Source: DASRAA01 sp036512955 (GTDB lineage: Bacteria > Acidobacteriota > Terriglobia > Terriglobales > Acidobacteriaceae). From it: a stretch of 14,654 nt of DNA. Position numbers and translations under genes: made by a program. The stretch spans positions 1-14,654 of the forward strand of contig DATBZX010000419.1 in NCBI GenBank assembly GCA_036512955.1, given 5' to 3'. Below are positions 6,576-14,328 of this stretch, piece after piece. The stretch's first letter is position 1. Each line of letters opens with the position of its first letter. The notes under the pieces are model-generated. The model did no database searches. It saw nothing but the letters and a program-made list of their open reading frames with translations, and was not told the origin of the DNA.

Positions 6576-7540
6576 ACCGATTTCACCTCGTGCACGTGAC
6601 CGAGTTTGTTTACGACGGCCCGGTGTCGGAGAGTTATAACGAAGTGCGGTTGCGGCCGATCCACGATGAGACCCAAAGCTGCCTGTCGTTTCGCCTGACA
6701 ACGGTGCCAGCCTCGCCGGCATTTTCCTACCGCGATGCGCTGGGAAACTGGGTGCACCAGGTAAATATTCTTCCTGTCCATAGCCGACTGCGAGTACAGG
6801 CTGAATCGGTGGTGCTGGCGCATAGCGTCCTACCAACGGATGGCGTGATGCCGCTCAGCGAGTTAGAGGGGCGACGAGAGGACCTGGTCGAAGAGTTTTA
6901 TGACATGCTTGCCGCCAGTACCTTTGTTCCTCACCTCGAGGAACTGGCGCCCCTGATCGCCGAAGCCGAACGGCGTTGCGACGGCACGGTCGCAGGCTTT
7001 GCCCACAGCGCCGCGGAGTTGATTCACGAACGCTTCCAATACGTAAAGGGAGCGACGCACGTGAACTCGTCGATCGCGGATTCATTGCAATTGGGAGCGG
7101 GCGTCTGCCAGGACTTTGCACACGTGCTGCTGGGAATGTTGCGCAAGCGGGGGATTCCCGCTCGTTATGTGTCGGGATATTTGGTTCCGCAGAATGAAGA
7201 AAATCCCGAGGCCAAGCTGGAAGAAGTCATCGGAGGCCAGGCCTCCCACGCCTGGGCCGAAGCGTACATTCCCGACGCCGGATGGATGCCGCTGGATCCC
7301 ACACTGGGCAACCCAGTGGGCATGCGCCATGTGCGCATCGCGTATGGGCGCGATTACTCAGACGCGGCTCCTATGCGCGGTGTGTACAAAGGACACGCCG
7401 GACAACGGCTGTCGGTGGATGTAAGTGTAAGGCCGGCGCTCGACGATGCCGGTCACGAAACCCTTACCGAGACAGCCGCGGTGCCTGCCGAACCCGAGCC
7501 GGTTGAGCCTCGCGCCCAACAGCCAGGGCAACAGCAATAA
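6572..7540 (+). CDS. Transglutaminase-like cysteine protease family protein
   Basis: This 322-aa protein has the transglutaminase core with a visible Cys-His-Asp triad: GAGVCQDFAH (Cys179), SHAWAE (His226) and LDPT (Asp242). An N-terminal beta domain (about 1-90) opens with the HVTEFVYDGPVSES segment typical of the bacterial transglutaminase proteins that travel with alpha-E genes. Such proteins are predicted peptidases or amidases rather than cross-linkers, and with the upstream ligase may trim or transfer its peptide product. I chose the ATG at 6572 because GGAG lies 7 nt upstream, it overlaps the alpha-E stop as ATGA, and the protein family begins here; an upstream extension in the same frame is shadow. 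The last 30 residues are rich in Ala, Glu, Pro and Gln and look disordered. No signal peptide is seen, so it is likely cytoplasmic. Confidence 0.9.
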   Translation: MNRFHLVHVTEFVYDGPVSESYNEVRLRPIHDETQSCLSFRLTTVPASPAFSYRDALGNWVHQVNILPVHSRLRVQAESVVLAHSVLPTDGVMPLSELEGRREDLVEEFYDMLAASTFVPHLEELAPLIAEAERRCDGTVAGFAHSAAELIHERFQYVKGATHVNSSIADSLQLGAGVCQDFAHVLLGMLRKRGIPARYVSGYLVPQNEENPEAKLEEVIGGQASHAWAEAYIPDAGWMPLDPTLGNPVGMRHVRIAYGRDYSDAAPMRGVYKGHAGQRLSVDVSVRPALDDAGHETLTETAAVPAEPEPVEPRAQQPGQQQ

Positions 7541-7552
7541 CATCAAGTCAAG

Positions 7553-7810
7553 TTACGCGGTGGATTTGGTCTTGAGCACGCGATAGAGTGCGAGCAGCAT
7601 GATCGCGCCGAGCAGCGACAGGACAAACCCGGGAGCGTCGCCGGGATGCCACCAGCCGGCGAGGCGTCCAACGACCACTGCCAGGATAGCGCCGCCTACA
7701 CCGATACCTGTAGTGGCCCAGAAACCATCAGGGCCTTTGCCCGGCATCAGAGTCCGCGCGGACAATCCAACGATCCATCCAATGGCCACCAGTACGATCA
7801 TCCGCAGCAT
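7553..7810 (-). CDS. GlsB/YeaQ/YmgE-family small membrane protein
   Basis: This 85-aa protein of the transglycosylase-associated (PF04226-type) family has three hydrophobic segments, at about 3-18, 33-49 and 60-78. It shows the family pattern of an early glycine-rich helix, a GKGPDGFWATTGIGVGGA loop and helix, and a final helix. Homologues are induced by general or acid stress in enterobacteria, but their molecular role is unknown and the 'transglycosylase' label is historical. GAGGAGAG lies 4 nt before the ATG at 7810, a strong start signal. The gene is convergent with the transglutaminase gene, 12 nt between stops, and no terminator hairpin is seen between them. Confidence 0.88.
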   Translation of the reverse strand: MLRMIVLVAIGWIVGLSARTLMPGKGPDGFWATTGIGVGGAILAVVVGRLAGWWHPGDAPGFVLSLLGAIMLLALYRVLKTKSTA

Positions 7811-7973
7811 CGATCTCTCCTCGGTTGATGAAAGGTATTTCCGCCAAAGATGCTGCGGAAAAACTACAAAGGCACATGCATTGGAGCGGCAGCGTCAGCA
7901 TGTGAACTCTGCCGTCCTTCCCGGACTTGGCGTGTATTGGAACATCCAGCCCAGCATCCTGCTCCCTGTGGCG

Positions 7974-7989
7974 AGCTCAGTGCTGAGCT
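7974..7989. repeat. Inverted repeat AGCTCAG-TG-CTGAGCT
   Basis: Two perfect 7-bp arms around TG lie in the 208-bp gap between the GlsB-type gene and the binding-protein gene. It is about 30 nt beyond the stop of the latter. A 5-bp hairpin (8010-8014/8021-8025) also overlaps that stop. No T-run follows on either strand. It may be a weak terminator for the minus-strand gene or a site upstream of the GlsB-type gene. Confidence 0.35.
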
Positions 7990-8018
7990 GGAATATGCCG
8001 TCCTGACGAGCAGTGTCT

Positions 8019-9011
8019 CTACTGCTTCGACGTGGCTTCCTGGCGCCCTTGCAGGTACAGATCCACGTTGACTTTGTCCACCAGCGATACGCCGGTATCT
8101 ACAAAACGCGGAAAGGGCGAGAAGGAATCGGTCGAGTAATCTTTCTTGAAGTCCACTGGATAATGATGGATGTCATCCAGTTGCTTGAGTCCGTAGAAAG
8201 CCATGGTGTAGGGCTTCTGGGCGACGGTCGCGTCGATGAGTCCGCTCTTCACCAGGTTGAGAGTGGCTTCGTCGGTGTCCATTGCGACGATCATGCGGTC
8301 GGTCGCGTTGTTCCGCCGGACCGCCTCGGCAACATCCTTGCCCGCCGACGCCTCGAGACAGACGAATGCGTCGATGTGCTCCGCACTCTTGTCTGTCAGC
8401 CAGTGCTGAGTACGATCGAAAGCGTTACCCGCATCACCTTTGATGTTGAAGACTTCCACGACTTTGATGGCCGGGTGATCGGCGAAGACGTCCTTGTAGC
8501 CTTTCAGACGTTCGTCCATGTTGGTTTGCGGCATGGTGTAAAAGACGATATTGCCTTTGCCATGCAGCTTATCCAAAATGCGCTGGCCGCCGAGGCGCCC
8601 TGCCTGCAGATTGTTGGTGCCGATAAAGTACATGCGCTTGCTCGCCGGAGCATCCGCATCGATGGTGATCACCGGAATGCCGGCTTCAATCGCGTCGTTG
8701 ATCGGCGCCTGCATCAATCCGCTGTCGGCAACGGAGACCAGGATGCCGGCAGGTTTCAGGGCGGCAGCGTCGCGAAATTCCTTTACCTCAGCCTGGGGAT
8801 CGTAGGTGTCGGGACCGCGCACGTCGACCTTCACGCCGTACAGCACGCCGGCTTTCGCCAGGCCCGCACTCGCCGTCTGCCAATAGGGCAACTTCGAATT
8901 CACTGTGACAAGAATGTACCGCTCGTTGTTGTCGTGACGGGAACAGCCCACCGAGAGACAAATCGTCACGGCCAGTGATGCCAGAACCACAATTCGTGCA
9001 AATAGTTTCAT
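8019..9011 (-). CDS. Sugar-type ABC substrate-binding lipoprotein (Peripla_BP_4)
   Basis: This 330-aa periplasmic binding protein is of the RbsB/LacI-like class, which binds sugars or related small molecules and passes them to an ABC importer. A lipoprotein signal is visible: KLFAR basic start, hydrophobic core, then LSVGC with Cys23 as the lipid site. The mature part follows the family pattern: VTVNSKLPYWQTASAGLAKA, ILVSVADS, AGIPVITIDADAP, a GTNNLQAGR segment, and later FVCLEASAGKDVAEAV and IVAMDTDEATLNLVKSGLIDATVAQKPYTMAF. I chose the ATG at 9011 because GGAGG lies 8-9 nt upstream and the signal peptide begins here; the frame runs on to a TTG at 9068. No permease or ATPase gene is adjacent on either side, so its transporter is encoded elsewhere, or it serves as a sensor. 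The ligand cannot be read from the sequence. Confidence 0.9.
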   Translation of the reverse strand: MKLFARIVVLASLAVTICLSVGCSRHDNNERYILVTVNSKLPYWQTASAGLAKAGVLYGVKVDVRGPDTYDPQAEVKEFRDAAALKPAGILVSVADSGLMQAPINDAIEAGIPVITIDADAPASKRMYFIGTNNLQAGRLGGQRILDKLHGKGNIVFYTMPQTNMDERLKGYKDVFADHPAIKVVEVFNIKGDAGNAFDRTQHWLTDKSAEHIDAFVCLEASAGKDVAEAVRRNNATDRMIVAMDTDEATLNLVKSGLIDATVAQKPYTMAFYGLKQLDDIHHYPVDFKKDYSTDSFSPFPRFVDTGVSLVDKVNVDLYLQGRQEATSKQ

Positions 9012-9056
9012 GGCCACCCTCCGCTGCAATGTGATCTTTGCACCGCGCTTTCGCAG

Positions 9057-9068
9057 TTGCTGCAGCAA
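9057..9068. promoter_or_regulatory. Perfect 12-bp palindrome upstream of binding-protein gene
   Basis: TTGCTGCAGCAA is its own reverse complement and sits 46 bp before the start at 9011. An overlapping inverted repeat (AGTTGCT 9055-9061 / AGCAACT 9069-9075) and a minus-strand TTGACA at 9090-9085 are close by. The position suits an operator for a repressor near the promoter, but no good -10 at the right spacing from TTGACA is visible. Confidence 0.35.
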
Positions 9069-9075
9069 AGCAACT

Positions 9076-9515
9076 ATATCGCAGTGTCAATGCGTAACGT
9101 GCGCGATTTTACTCCGGTCATAGCATCCACGAAAAGACAGATTCCGCGGGTTACGAAGTGATGTGGCGGGGTTTCCGGTGTCGGCAAAACTCTCGGACGG
9201 AAGCAGAACGACGTTGCGTGACTTTCGATCGTTACCAACCAGTTACTAAAGAATGCTGTGGCGACGTGTTGTCCCGTAGGTTACAATTTGGATTCGCAAT
9301 CGACGCCTGAGTTTTCATACCAGCAGATCAGGCTTGCGAAGTGAACCGATTTTGTCGCACCTTTGTCACGCGGCAAAAATCAAGCCAGCCGGAACTGCGG
9401 CACACCGGATGGTCGAACGCAAACGGGCCGCCCGCTAAGAAGACGCAACCAGCAGGCGACCGGGCCAATTTCAGTCAGTATCACAAGGCAAACGAGGCTT
9501 GGAGGCCAACGAATT
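9076..9515. other. Divergent intergenic region before the FecR-like gene
   Basis: A TACAAT at 9282-9287 may be a -10 element for the plus-strand gene, without a clear -35; if used it would give a leader of about 220 nt. A 6-bp stem (GCCTGA 9305-9310 / TCAGGC 9328-9333) would lie in that leader. The frame of the FecR-like gene is open back to 9363, but that extension is Arg/Gln/Thr-rich and precedes a clear signal peptide, so I treat it as untranslated. Nothing else was recognised. Confidence 0.35.
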
Positions 9516-10340
9516 ATGCGCAACTGTTTAGCTACAAAAATCATGAGCATTGCGATGATGGTGGTATTTCCAGCGGCAATGCTGATGGCTGAGACCAGCA
9601 ACACGATGCTGTACGCGTCGGGGAACGTCACGCTGAACGGAACAGAAGTTGCCCGCTCGGCCTCCGTCACCACCGGCGACAAGATCGAGACTGCTGGCGC
9701 CACCGCTACCGCGGTCAACCAGGACGGAACGAAAGTGACCGTCACCCCCTACTCCGCAATCCGTTACGAGAGCGAGCGGGTCAACGTCGTTCGCGGCACG
9801 GCTGCCATCAGCACCACCGACGGCATGGCGGCACAGGCGGCACAGATTACAGTCGCACCGAAGGACAAGACTGCGACGTATGAAATCGCCCGCATGAACA
9901 ACAACATCGTAATCACCAGCCGCACGGGCGCGTTGATGGTTACCGAAGCTGGCGCGACCACGGAACTGGCGGCTGGTGCTTCGAGTTCGCGCACGGCCGA
10001 GCCGACGCCTGCTCCGGCGCCAATGCCTGCTCCCCAAGCCGCACCGGTATTCCCGGGCAGCGGACTGTCGGGCAAACAGGTCGTCATAATCGGCGCAGTG
10101 GTTGCCGGGGCAGCCGTTGCCACCGGTCTATGGGCTGGAATGAGCGCTGCCGGCGTACCGCCGGGAGGCTTTGGCAACCAGTTGTCGACCACCACGCACC
10201 AGGGCCGCGGAATGGGCCCGGTGGCCCGCGTGGCCACGGCGATCGCCACTCCGGTGTTGACCGGCGTTGCTAACAACGCTCGCATCAACTCGGCGTCGCG
10301 GGGAACGCAGCAGCACCGCAACATCCGCGCCGGCCGCTAA
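9516..10340 (+). CDS. FecR-like domain protein with signal peptide and C-terminal membrane segment
   Basis: This 274-aa protein is probably envelope-located. Residues 1-25 form a signal peptide (basic start, Met/Val/Ala core, cleavage likely after LMA). Residues about 28-145 look like a FecR-type beta domain: ASGNVTLNGTEV, then SVTTGDKIETAGATATAV, then a TKVTVTPYSAIRY strand, as in the many acidobacterial FecR-like proteins. A Pro/Ala-rich linker (about 165-180), a glycine/alanine-rich hydrophobic helix (about 187-209) and a basic, low-complexity tail follow. GGAGG lies about 10 nt before the ATG at 9516, which decides the start. Classical FecR proteins relay iron signals to sigma factors, but no sigma gene is nearby, so function is unknown. 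The gene ends at a strong hairpin and the next gene begins 170 bp later. Confidence 0.75.
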   Translation: MRNCLATKIMSIAMMVVFPAAMLMAETSNTMLYASGNVTLNGTEVARSASVTTGDKIETAGATATAVNQDGTKVTVTPYSAIRYESERVNVVRGTAAISTTDGMAAQAAQITVAPKDKTATYEIARMNNNIVITSRTGALMVTEAGATTELAAGASSSRTAEPTPAPAPMPAPQAAPVFPGSGLSGKQVVIIGAVVAGAAVATGLWAGMSAAGVPPGGFGNQLSTTTHQGRGMGPVARVATAIATPVLTGVANNARINSASRGTQQHRNIRAGR

Positions 10341-10376
10341 CCATACGTTTTGCACTTCGCGGTGAGCCGATGTTCA

Positions 10377-10402
10377 GAAGACCCGTCGCGAGACGGGTCT
10401 TC
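10377..10402 (+). terminator. Strong hairpin terminator after the FecR-like gene
   Basis: GAAGACCCGTC (10377-10387) and GACGGGTCTTC (10392-10402) pair perfectly over 11 bp around a GCGA loop, 37 nt after the stop at 10340, followed by GCGTTT. The stem is strong and the T-run short. It separates the FecR-like gene from the M28/VWA gene and argues against a translation start of the latter at 10370, which would lie inside it. Confidence 0.75.
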
Positions 10403-10510
10403 GCGTTTCGAGTCGAATGTCCCTGCCCGCGGGCGATGGTTTTAGCGATTGCCAGTTTCCACGGTAGGGTCACGGATGTGCTACCCTCAACCCGTCAGGA
10501 CGGGTACCTC

Positions 10511-13363
10511 ATGTTTCGATGGTCCAGCCTGCTAGTGGTCTTCGCGCTCTCCAGCGCTTGCCTTGGTGACAACGTAACTTTTCTACGACTGGACAAATCG
10601 GTCGTCCAACAGCGTCTGCAACAAGCCCCACAAAATTCCGACCAGCGCGTTCGCTCCCTGCAAACGATGTTTGAACGAGCAGGATGCGCCAAGGGTAACA
10701 TCGAGGTGCAGACTGTACCCGGCCAGGCGCTCCCGAACGTGCTCTGCACTTTGCCGGGGACCGAGTTTGGGACCATCCTGATCGCAGCACGACTTGATTA
10801 TGACGGCCGCGGCGAAGAAGGGGTGGTCGGGTGGGGCGGCGTGGTCATGCTTCCGCTGCTGGCGGAATCGCTGACCTCCACCAGCCACCGGCATACCCTG
10901 ATTTTCGCTGCTTTTTCCGGTAGCAAGATGGAGGGTGCCACCTGGTACTGGAAGAACCTCACTGACGCGCAGCGCATCGAATTTCGTGGCATGGTCGACC
11001 TCGACCACCTCGGCAGAACTGCCGCAGGATATTCAACCTCGGCCAGCGGCGCCGTCATGGCGCGTTTACTTCCGGCTGCCGGCCGCACGCTGCAGGTCAG
11101 TCCCGAACCGCAACCGGTTGCCGATGCACCCGACACCGACGCTCTCTTCTTTCAGCGTGTCCATGTCCCGGCGATTACGATTTTTTCGCCGGGATATGTT
11201 TCGAAGGGCCCCGAAGTACCGCAAACATCGGTCGGAGCAAATCCGCTGGTGCCGGAAGATGTGCGCAAAGTTGCAGCCACGTCATCCAACTCGTTCGCGT
11301 TGAAGACCGGCCTCGATTCGGAAATCTATAACCAGACCTACAACCTGCTCTGTGTGTATGTACTTTTCCTTGATCGCGGACTGGGAGCCAGCAAGCATCC
11401 CGCGACTGAGGCGCTACGCGCGCAGTCAGCCCCGCCTTCACCTCCCAAGCCGCCGGAAGCTGTGACTGCTCCTGCGGTTGTCACGGCTGCCGAATCCACT
11501 CAACCGGCTGCGGTGATGACGGCCTCCAATGCCACGGTTGCAGGGGCCCCCGTGGCTTCGAAAGATGCAGCACCGCCGAGTTCCACGTCTCCTTCGCCTG
11601 CGGGCGCCACCGCACCGAATCAGTCGGCGGCTGCGACCATTCGAGTCAATGCCCGGCTGGTGCAGTTTGACGTGGTCGTGACCGACAACCAGGGGCATCC
11701 GGTTAAGGATCTACAGGCTTCGGAATTCACCGTGCTGCAAGATGGACAGCCGCAGACGGTACGGGCATTCGAAGCTCACGCACCGGCCGCAGTCGACAGA
11801 GCGGCTGGGCTTGGTGCAGCCGCCACTACCAAAGCAGGGTCGGCGGTGTTGCCCGCGAATACCTTTAGCAATGTTCCGGCGAAAGCTGCACAGAGCAGTT
11901 GGACCATCATTCTGTTCGACCTGTTGAACACTGGAGTCTCGGACCAGGCCTACGCGCGTAACCAGTTATTGCAATTGCTGAAGGCCGTACCGCGCGGCGA
12001 GCCGGTGGCATTGTTTGTGCTTACACGGTATCTGGAAATGTTGCAGGGATTCACCCAGGACCCCGGCGAGTTGTTGCATCAGGCGGAGTTGCTGGATCCC
12101 TCAAAATCGCAGATGCTGACCACCATGGTCGAGCGAGAACGAACCGTGAGCAGCATCACCAGCACGGCGCAAATGGCTGCAGCGGCTCCAGCAGCCCCAG
12201 GCGGCGCGGGGCAGATTGACACTTCTTCGTTTGTCGCTGCGCAAGTCGCCCGGCTCTCGCAGGCCTACAACGATCACGAGGCGTTCCGCACCACGGACCG
12301 TGTGGTCTTCACCCTGGAAGCCATGAGGGGAATAGCACGGGCGGTATCCGGCTATCCTGGCCGCAAGAACCTGGTGTGGTTGTCGGGCAGTTTCCCAGTG
12401 CAGATCGAGCCCGATCCCGCTTCCACCGATCCGTTCCGCAACGAACGGGGATTTGAAAATCAGATTCGCACCACTTCCTCGCTGCTGGCCACCTCGCGGG
12501 TGGCGGTCTATCCCGTGGATGTGCGCGGACTGCAGTCGAAGGGCATCGACATCAGCGTGGAGACCGCTGCGAATCAGATTATGACCAATGCAGCGCCGGA
12601 TGGAGCGCGTGGAGTAGTCGCGACCTCGCCCAGTACTCTCGGGGCCACGATTACCGCAGAATCCGTTTCCCTCTCCAACGATCGCGCTACCATGAAGACG
12701 ATTGCGGAACAAACCGGCGGCGAGGCTTTCGTCAATACCAACGATTTGCAGCGGGTAATCAACCGCAGCCTCGATGATGGCTCAACCTACTACACGCTGG
12801 CCTACACTCCACCAAAGGAAGATGCGGGAGGCGGGTACCATCGGGTCGTCGTCAAGACCCCGAATAAGAACCTCAAGCTGGCCTATCGCCGCGGATATTA
12901 CAGCATCCCGCACCCTGTGGCGGTGGGCGAGGTGGGTACGGCGGCGTTGCGCACCGCGTTGCAGCCCGGCATGCCTCCCGCCACCTCGATGCTGCTAACG
13001 GCGTCGACTGAGCTTCCGGATGCAACCCGGAACGACGTGAAGATCAACTACATTATCGACAGCAACAGCGTGGAATTTGCCGATGCGCCCGACAACAAGA
13101 AGCGCGCTCAGATCGACTGCATGGTGATCGCCTTCGATAGTTCGGGGAAGGAAGTTGCACACGCCTCCGACACGTTGGATGCAACGGTTCCCATGAATGC
13201 CTATGCCGCGATCCAGAAATATGGTTTGCCCGCGCACCAGCTGATTTCGCTGCCACCCGGAAAGTACAACCTGCGCATTGGCGTGATGGACCGCACCACG
13301 CAACAGAACGGCACGGTGGACGCCCCACTGGTAGTTCCCGGCCTGGCTGTCGCACAGCGCTAG
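10511..13363 (+). CDS. Secreted fusion: degenerate M28-peptidase-like region plus acidobacterial VWA domain
   Basis: This 950-aa protein starts with a signal peptide (about 1-19, cut before DNVTF). Residues about 45-295 follow the layout of M28 zinc aminopeptidases, but the metal sites are changed: IAARLDYDG has Arg94 where the family has the H of HxD, GVVGWGG replaces GADDNGSG, and FSGSKMEGA replaces the GEE motif. Only Asp165 in VDLDHLG looks kept. A low-complexity Ala/Pro/Thr linker (about 300-375) leads to the VWFA-related Acidobacterial domain (TIGR03436-type): RVNARLVQFDVVVTDNQGHPVKDL, FDLLNT in the MIDAS position (Asp470), RKNLVWLSG and YYTLAYTPP (from about 760), ending near YRRGYYS (about 795). 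A beta-rich C-terminal part of about 150 residues follows. I chose the ATG at 10511 because it begins the signal peptide. A non-catalytic envelope or extracellular binding role is inferred. Confidence 0.85.
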   Translation: MFRWSSLLVVFALSSACLGDNVTFLRLDKSVVQQRLQQAPQNSDQRVRSLQTMFERAGCAKGNIEVQTVPGQALPNVLCTLPGTEFGTILIAARLDYDGRGEEGVVGWGGVVMLPLLAESLTSTSHRHTLIFAAFSGSKMEGATWYWKNLTDAQRIEFRGMVDLDHLGRTAAGYSTSASGAVMARLLPAAGRTLQVSPEPQPVADAPDTDALFFQRVHVPAITIFSPGYVSKGPEVPQTSVGANPLVPEDVRKVAATSSNSFALKTGLDSEIYNQTYNLLCVYVLFLDRGLGASKHPATEALRAQSAPPSPPKPPEAVTAPAVVTAAESTQPAAVMTASNATVAGAPVASKDAAPPSSTSPSPAGATAPNQSAAATIRVNARLVQFDVVVTDNQGHPVKDLQASEFTVLQDGQPQTVRAFEAHAPAAVDRAAGLGAAATTKAGSAVLPANTFSNVPAKAAQSSWTIILFDLLNTGVSDQAYARNQLLQLLKAVPRGEPVALFVLTRYLEMLQGFTQDPGELLHQAELLDPSKSQMLTTMVERERTVSSITSTAQMAAAAPAAPGGAGQIDTSSFVAAQVARLSQAYNDHEAFRTTDRVVFTLEAMRGIARAVSGYPGRKNLVWLSGSFPVQIEPDPASTDPFRNERGFENQIRTTSSLLATSRVAVYPVDVRGLQSKGIDISVETAANQIMTNAAPDGARGVVATSPSTLGATITAESVSLSNDRATMKTIAEQTGGEAFVNTNDLQRVINRSLDDGSTYYTLAYTPPKEDAGGGYHRVVVKTPNKNLKLAYRRGYYSIPHPVAVGEVGTAALRTALQPGMPPATSMLLTASTELPDATRNDVKINYIIDSNSVEFADAPDNKKRAQIDCMVIAFDSSGKEVAHASDTLDATVPMNAYAAIQKYGLPAHQLISLPPGKYNLRIGVMDRTTQQNGTVDAPLVVPGLAVAQR

Positions 13364-13453
13364 ATCGGGTGTACGTTGATATTCCGTTACCGACGCGGGC
13401 TGCGGAACAGAACCGTGGGGCAAATTCCCCGTCGCCGAAAACCAAAGTGAGGG

Positions 13454-13459
13454 TATAAT
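13454..13459 (+). promoter_or_regulatory. TATAAT -10 element before the kinase gene
   Basis: A perfect TATAAT ends 14 nt before the ATG at 13474, so transcription would begin about 7 nt before the start codon and leave no room for a Shine-Dalgarno sequence. No convincing -35 at 17 bp. This suggests a very short leader for the kinase mRNA. Confidence 0.45.
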
Positions 13460-13473
13460 CCTGCCTACTCCTC

Positions 13474-14328
13474 ATGGCTCTGGCTCCCGGTACGATCCTC
13501 GGACAGTATGAAATTCGCTCGCCGCTGGGCGCAGGCGGCATGGGCGAAGTCTATCGCGCGCACGACACCCGGCTGGACCGTGAAGTCGCAATCAAGGTCC
13601 TGCCAGAATCTCTGACCTCCGATCCCGACCGCTTACGGCGTTTCGAACAGGAAGCGCGGGCCGCGGCGGCGCTGAATCATCCCAACATTCTTGCCGTGTA
13701 CCAGATGGCGACCCACGAAGGCGTCTCGTACATGGTCTCGGAACTCCTCGACGGCGAGACGCTGCGCGAGCGGCTGCGGCGCGGGCCGATTCCGCTACGC
13801 AAGGCGATTGACTACGCCGGACAGATCGCGCACGGCCTGGCGGCAGCGCACGATAAGGGTATCGTCCATCGCGACCTGAAGCCGGAGAACCTGTTCATCA
13901 CCAAGGATGGACGGGTCAAGATTCTGGACTTCGGTTTGGCCAAGCTGACGCAGCCAGGAGATGCATCCGAACTGGATGCCACGGTCGCTCAAGGCACCGA
14001 GCCCGGCATGGTGATGGGAACCGCGGGCTACATGTCTCCCGAACAGGTGCGCGGGAAGACCGCCGACCATCGCTCCGACATCTTCGCCTTCGGCACGATT
14101 CTGTACGAGATGGTGACGGGCAAGCAGACGTTCCGCAAACCGACCTCGGCAGAAACTATGACGGCGATTCTGAATGAGGACCCCCCGTCCATCTCGCAGG
14201 TCGCGGTGGCCACGCCCCCGGGTTTGCAGCGCGTGTGCATCGCTGCCTGGAGAAGAGTCCGGAGCAACGTTTTCAGTCGGCCTCTGATATGGCGTTCGCG
14301 CTGGAGGCCCTGTCGGATTCGGGCATGA
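13474..14328 (+). CDS. PknB-type Ser/Thr protein kinase, frame broken near its 3' end
   Basis: This reads as 284 aa with an intact catalytic core: glycine loop GAGGMGEVY (19-27), VAIK with Lys41, Glu60 of helix C, HRDLKPEN with Asp134, DFG with Asp152, and MSPEQ closing the activation segment. It should phosphorylate Ser/Thr of target proteins. After GLQRV (about residue 253) the frame turns into an Arg/Trp-rich tail unlike any kinase and stops at 14328. The expected end of the domain (HRCLEKSPEQRF and onward) is present from 14238 in another frame. Inserting one G in the GCGTGTGC at 14231-14238 would restore LQRVVHRCLEK. The gene is therefore either a real frameshift mutant or carries a sequencing error. 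The ATG at 13474 is preceded by a -10 element rather than a ribosome-binding site. Confidence 0.88.
   Translation: MALAPGTILGQYEIRSPLGAGGMGEVYRAHDTRLDREVAIKVLPESLTSDPDRLRRFEQEARAAAALNHPNILAVYQMATHEGVSYMVSELLDGETLRERLRRGPIPLRKAIDYAGQIAHGLAAAHDKGIVHRDLKPENLFITKDGRVKILDFGLAKLTQPGDASELDATVAQGTEPGMVMGTAGYMSPEQVRGKTADHRSDIFAFGTILYEMVTGKQTFRKPTSAETMTAILNEDPPSISQVAVATPPGLQRVCIAAWRRVRSNVFSRPLIWRSRWRPCRIRA

Noticed and set aside
8013..8978. 321-aa open frame on the plus strand, opposite the binding-protein gene
   Set aside because: Antisense shadow of a recognisable lipoprotein gene; composition (many His, Val, Asp) is that of a reverse-complement frame.
10370..10510. 47-residue N-terminal extension of the M28/VWA protein
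   Set aside because: It would begin inside the terminator hairpin at 10377-10402 and place an Arg-rich stretch before a clear signal peptide at 10511.
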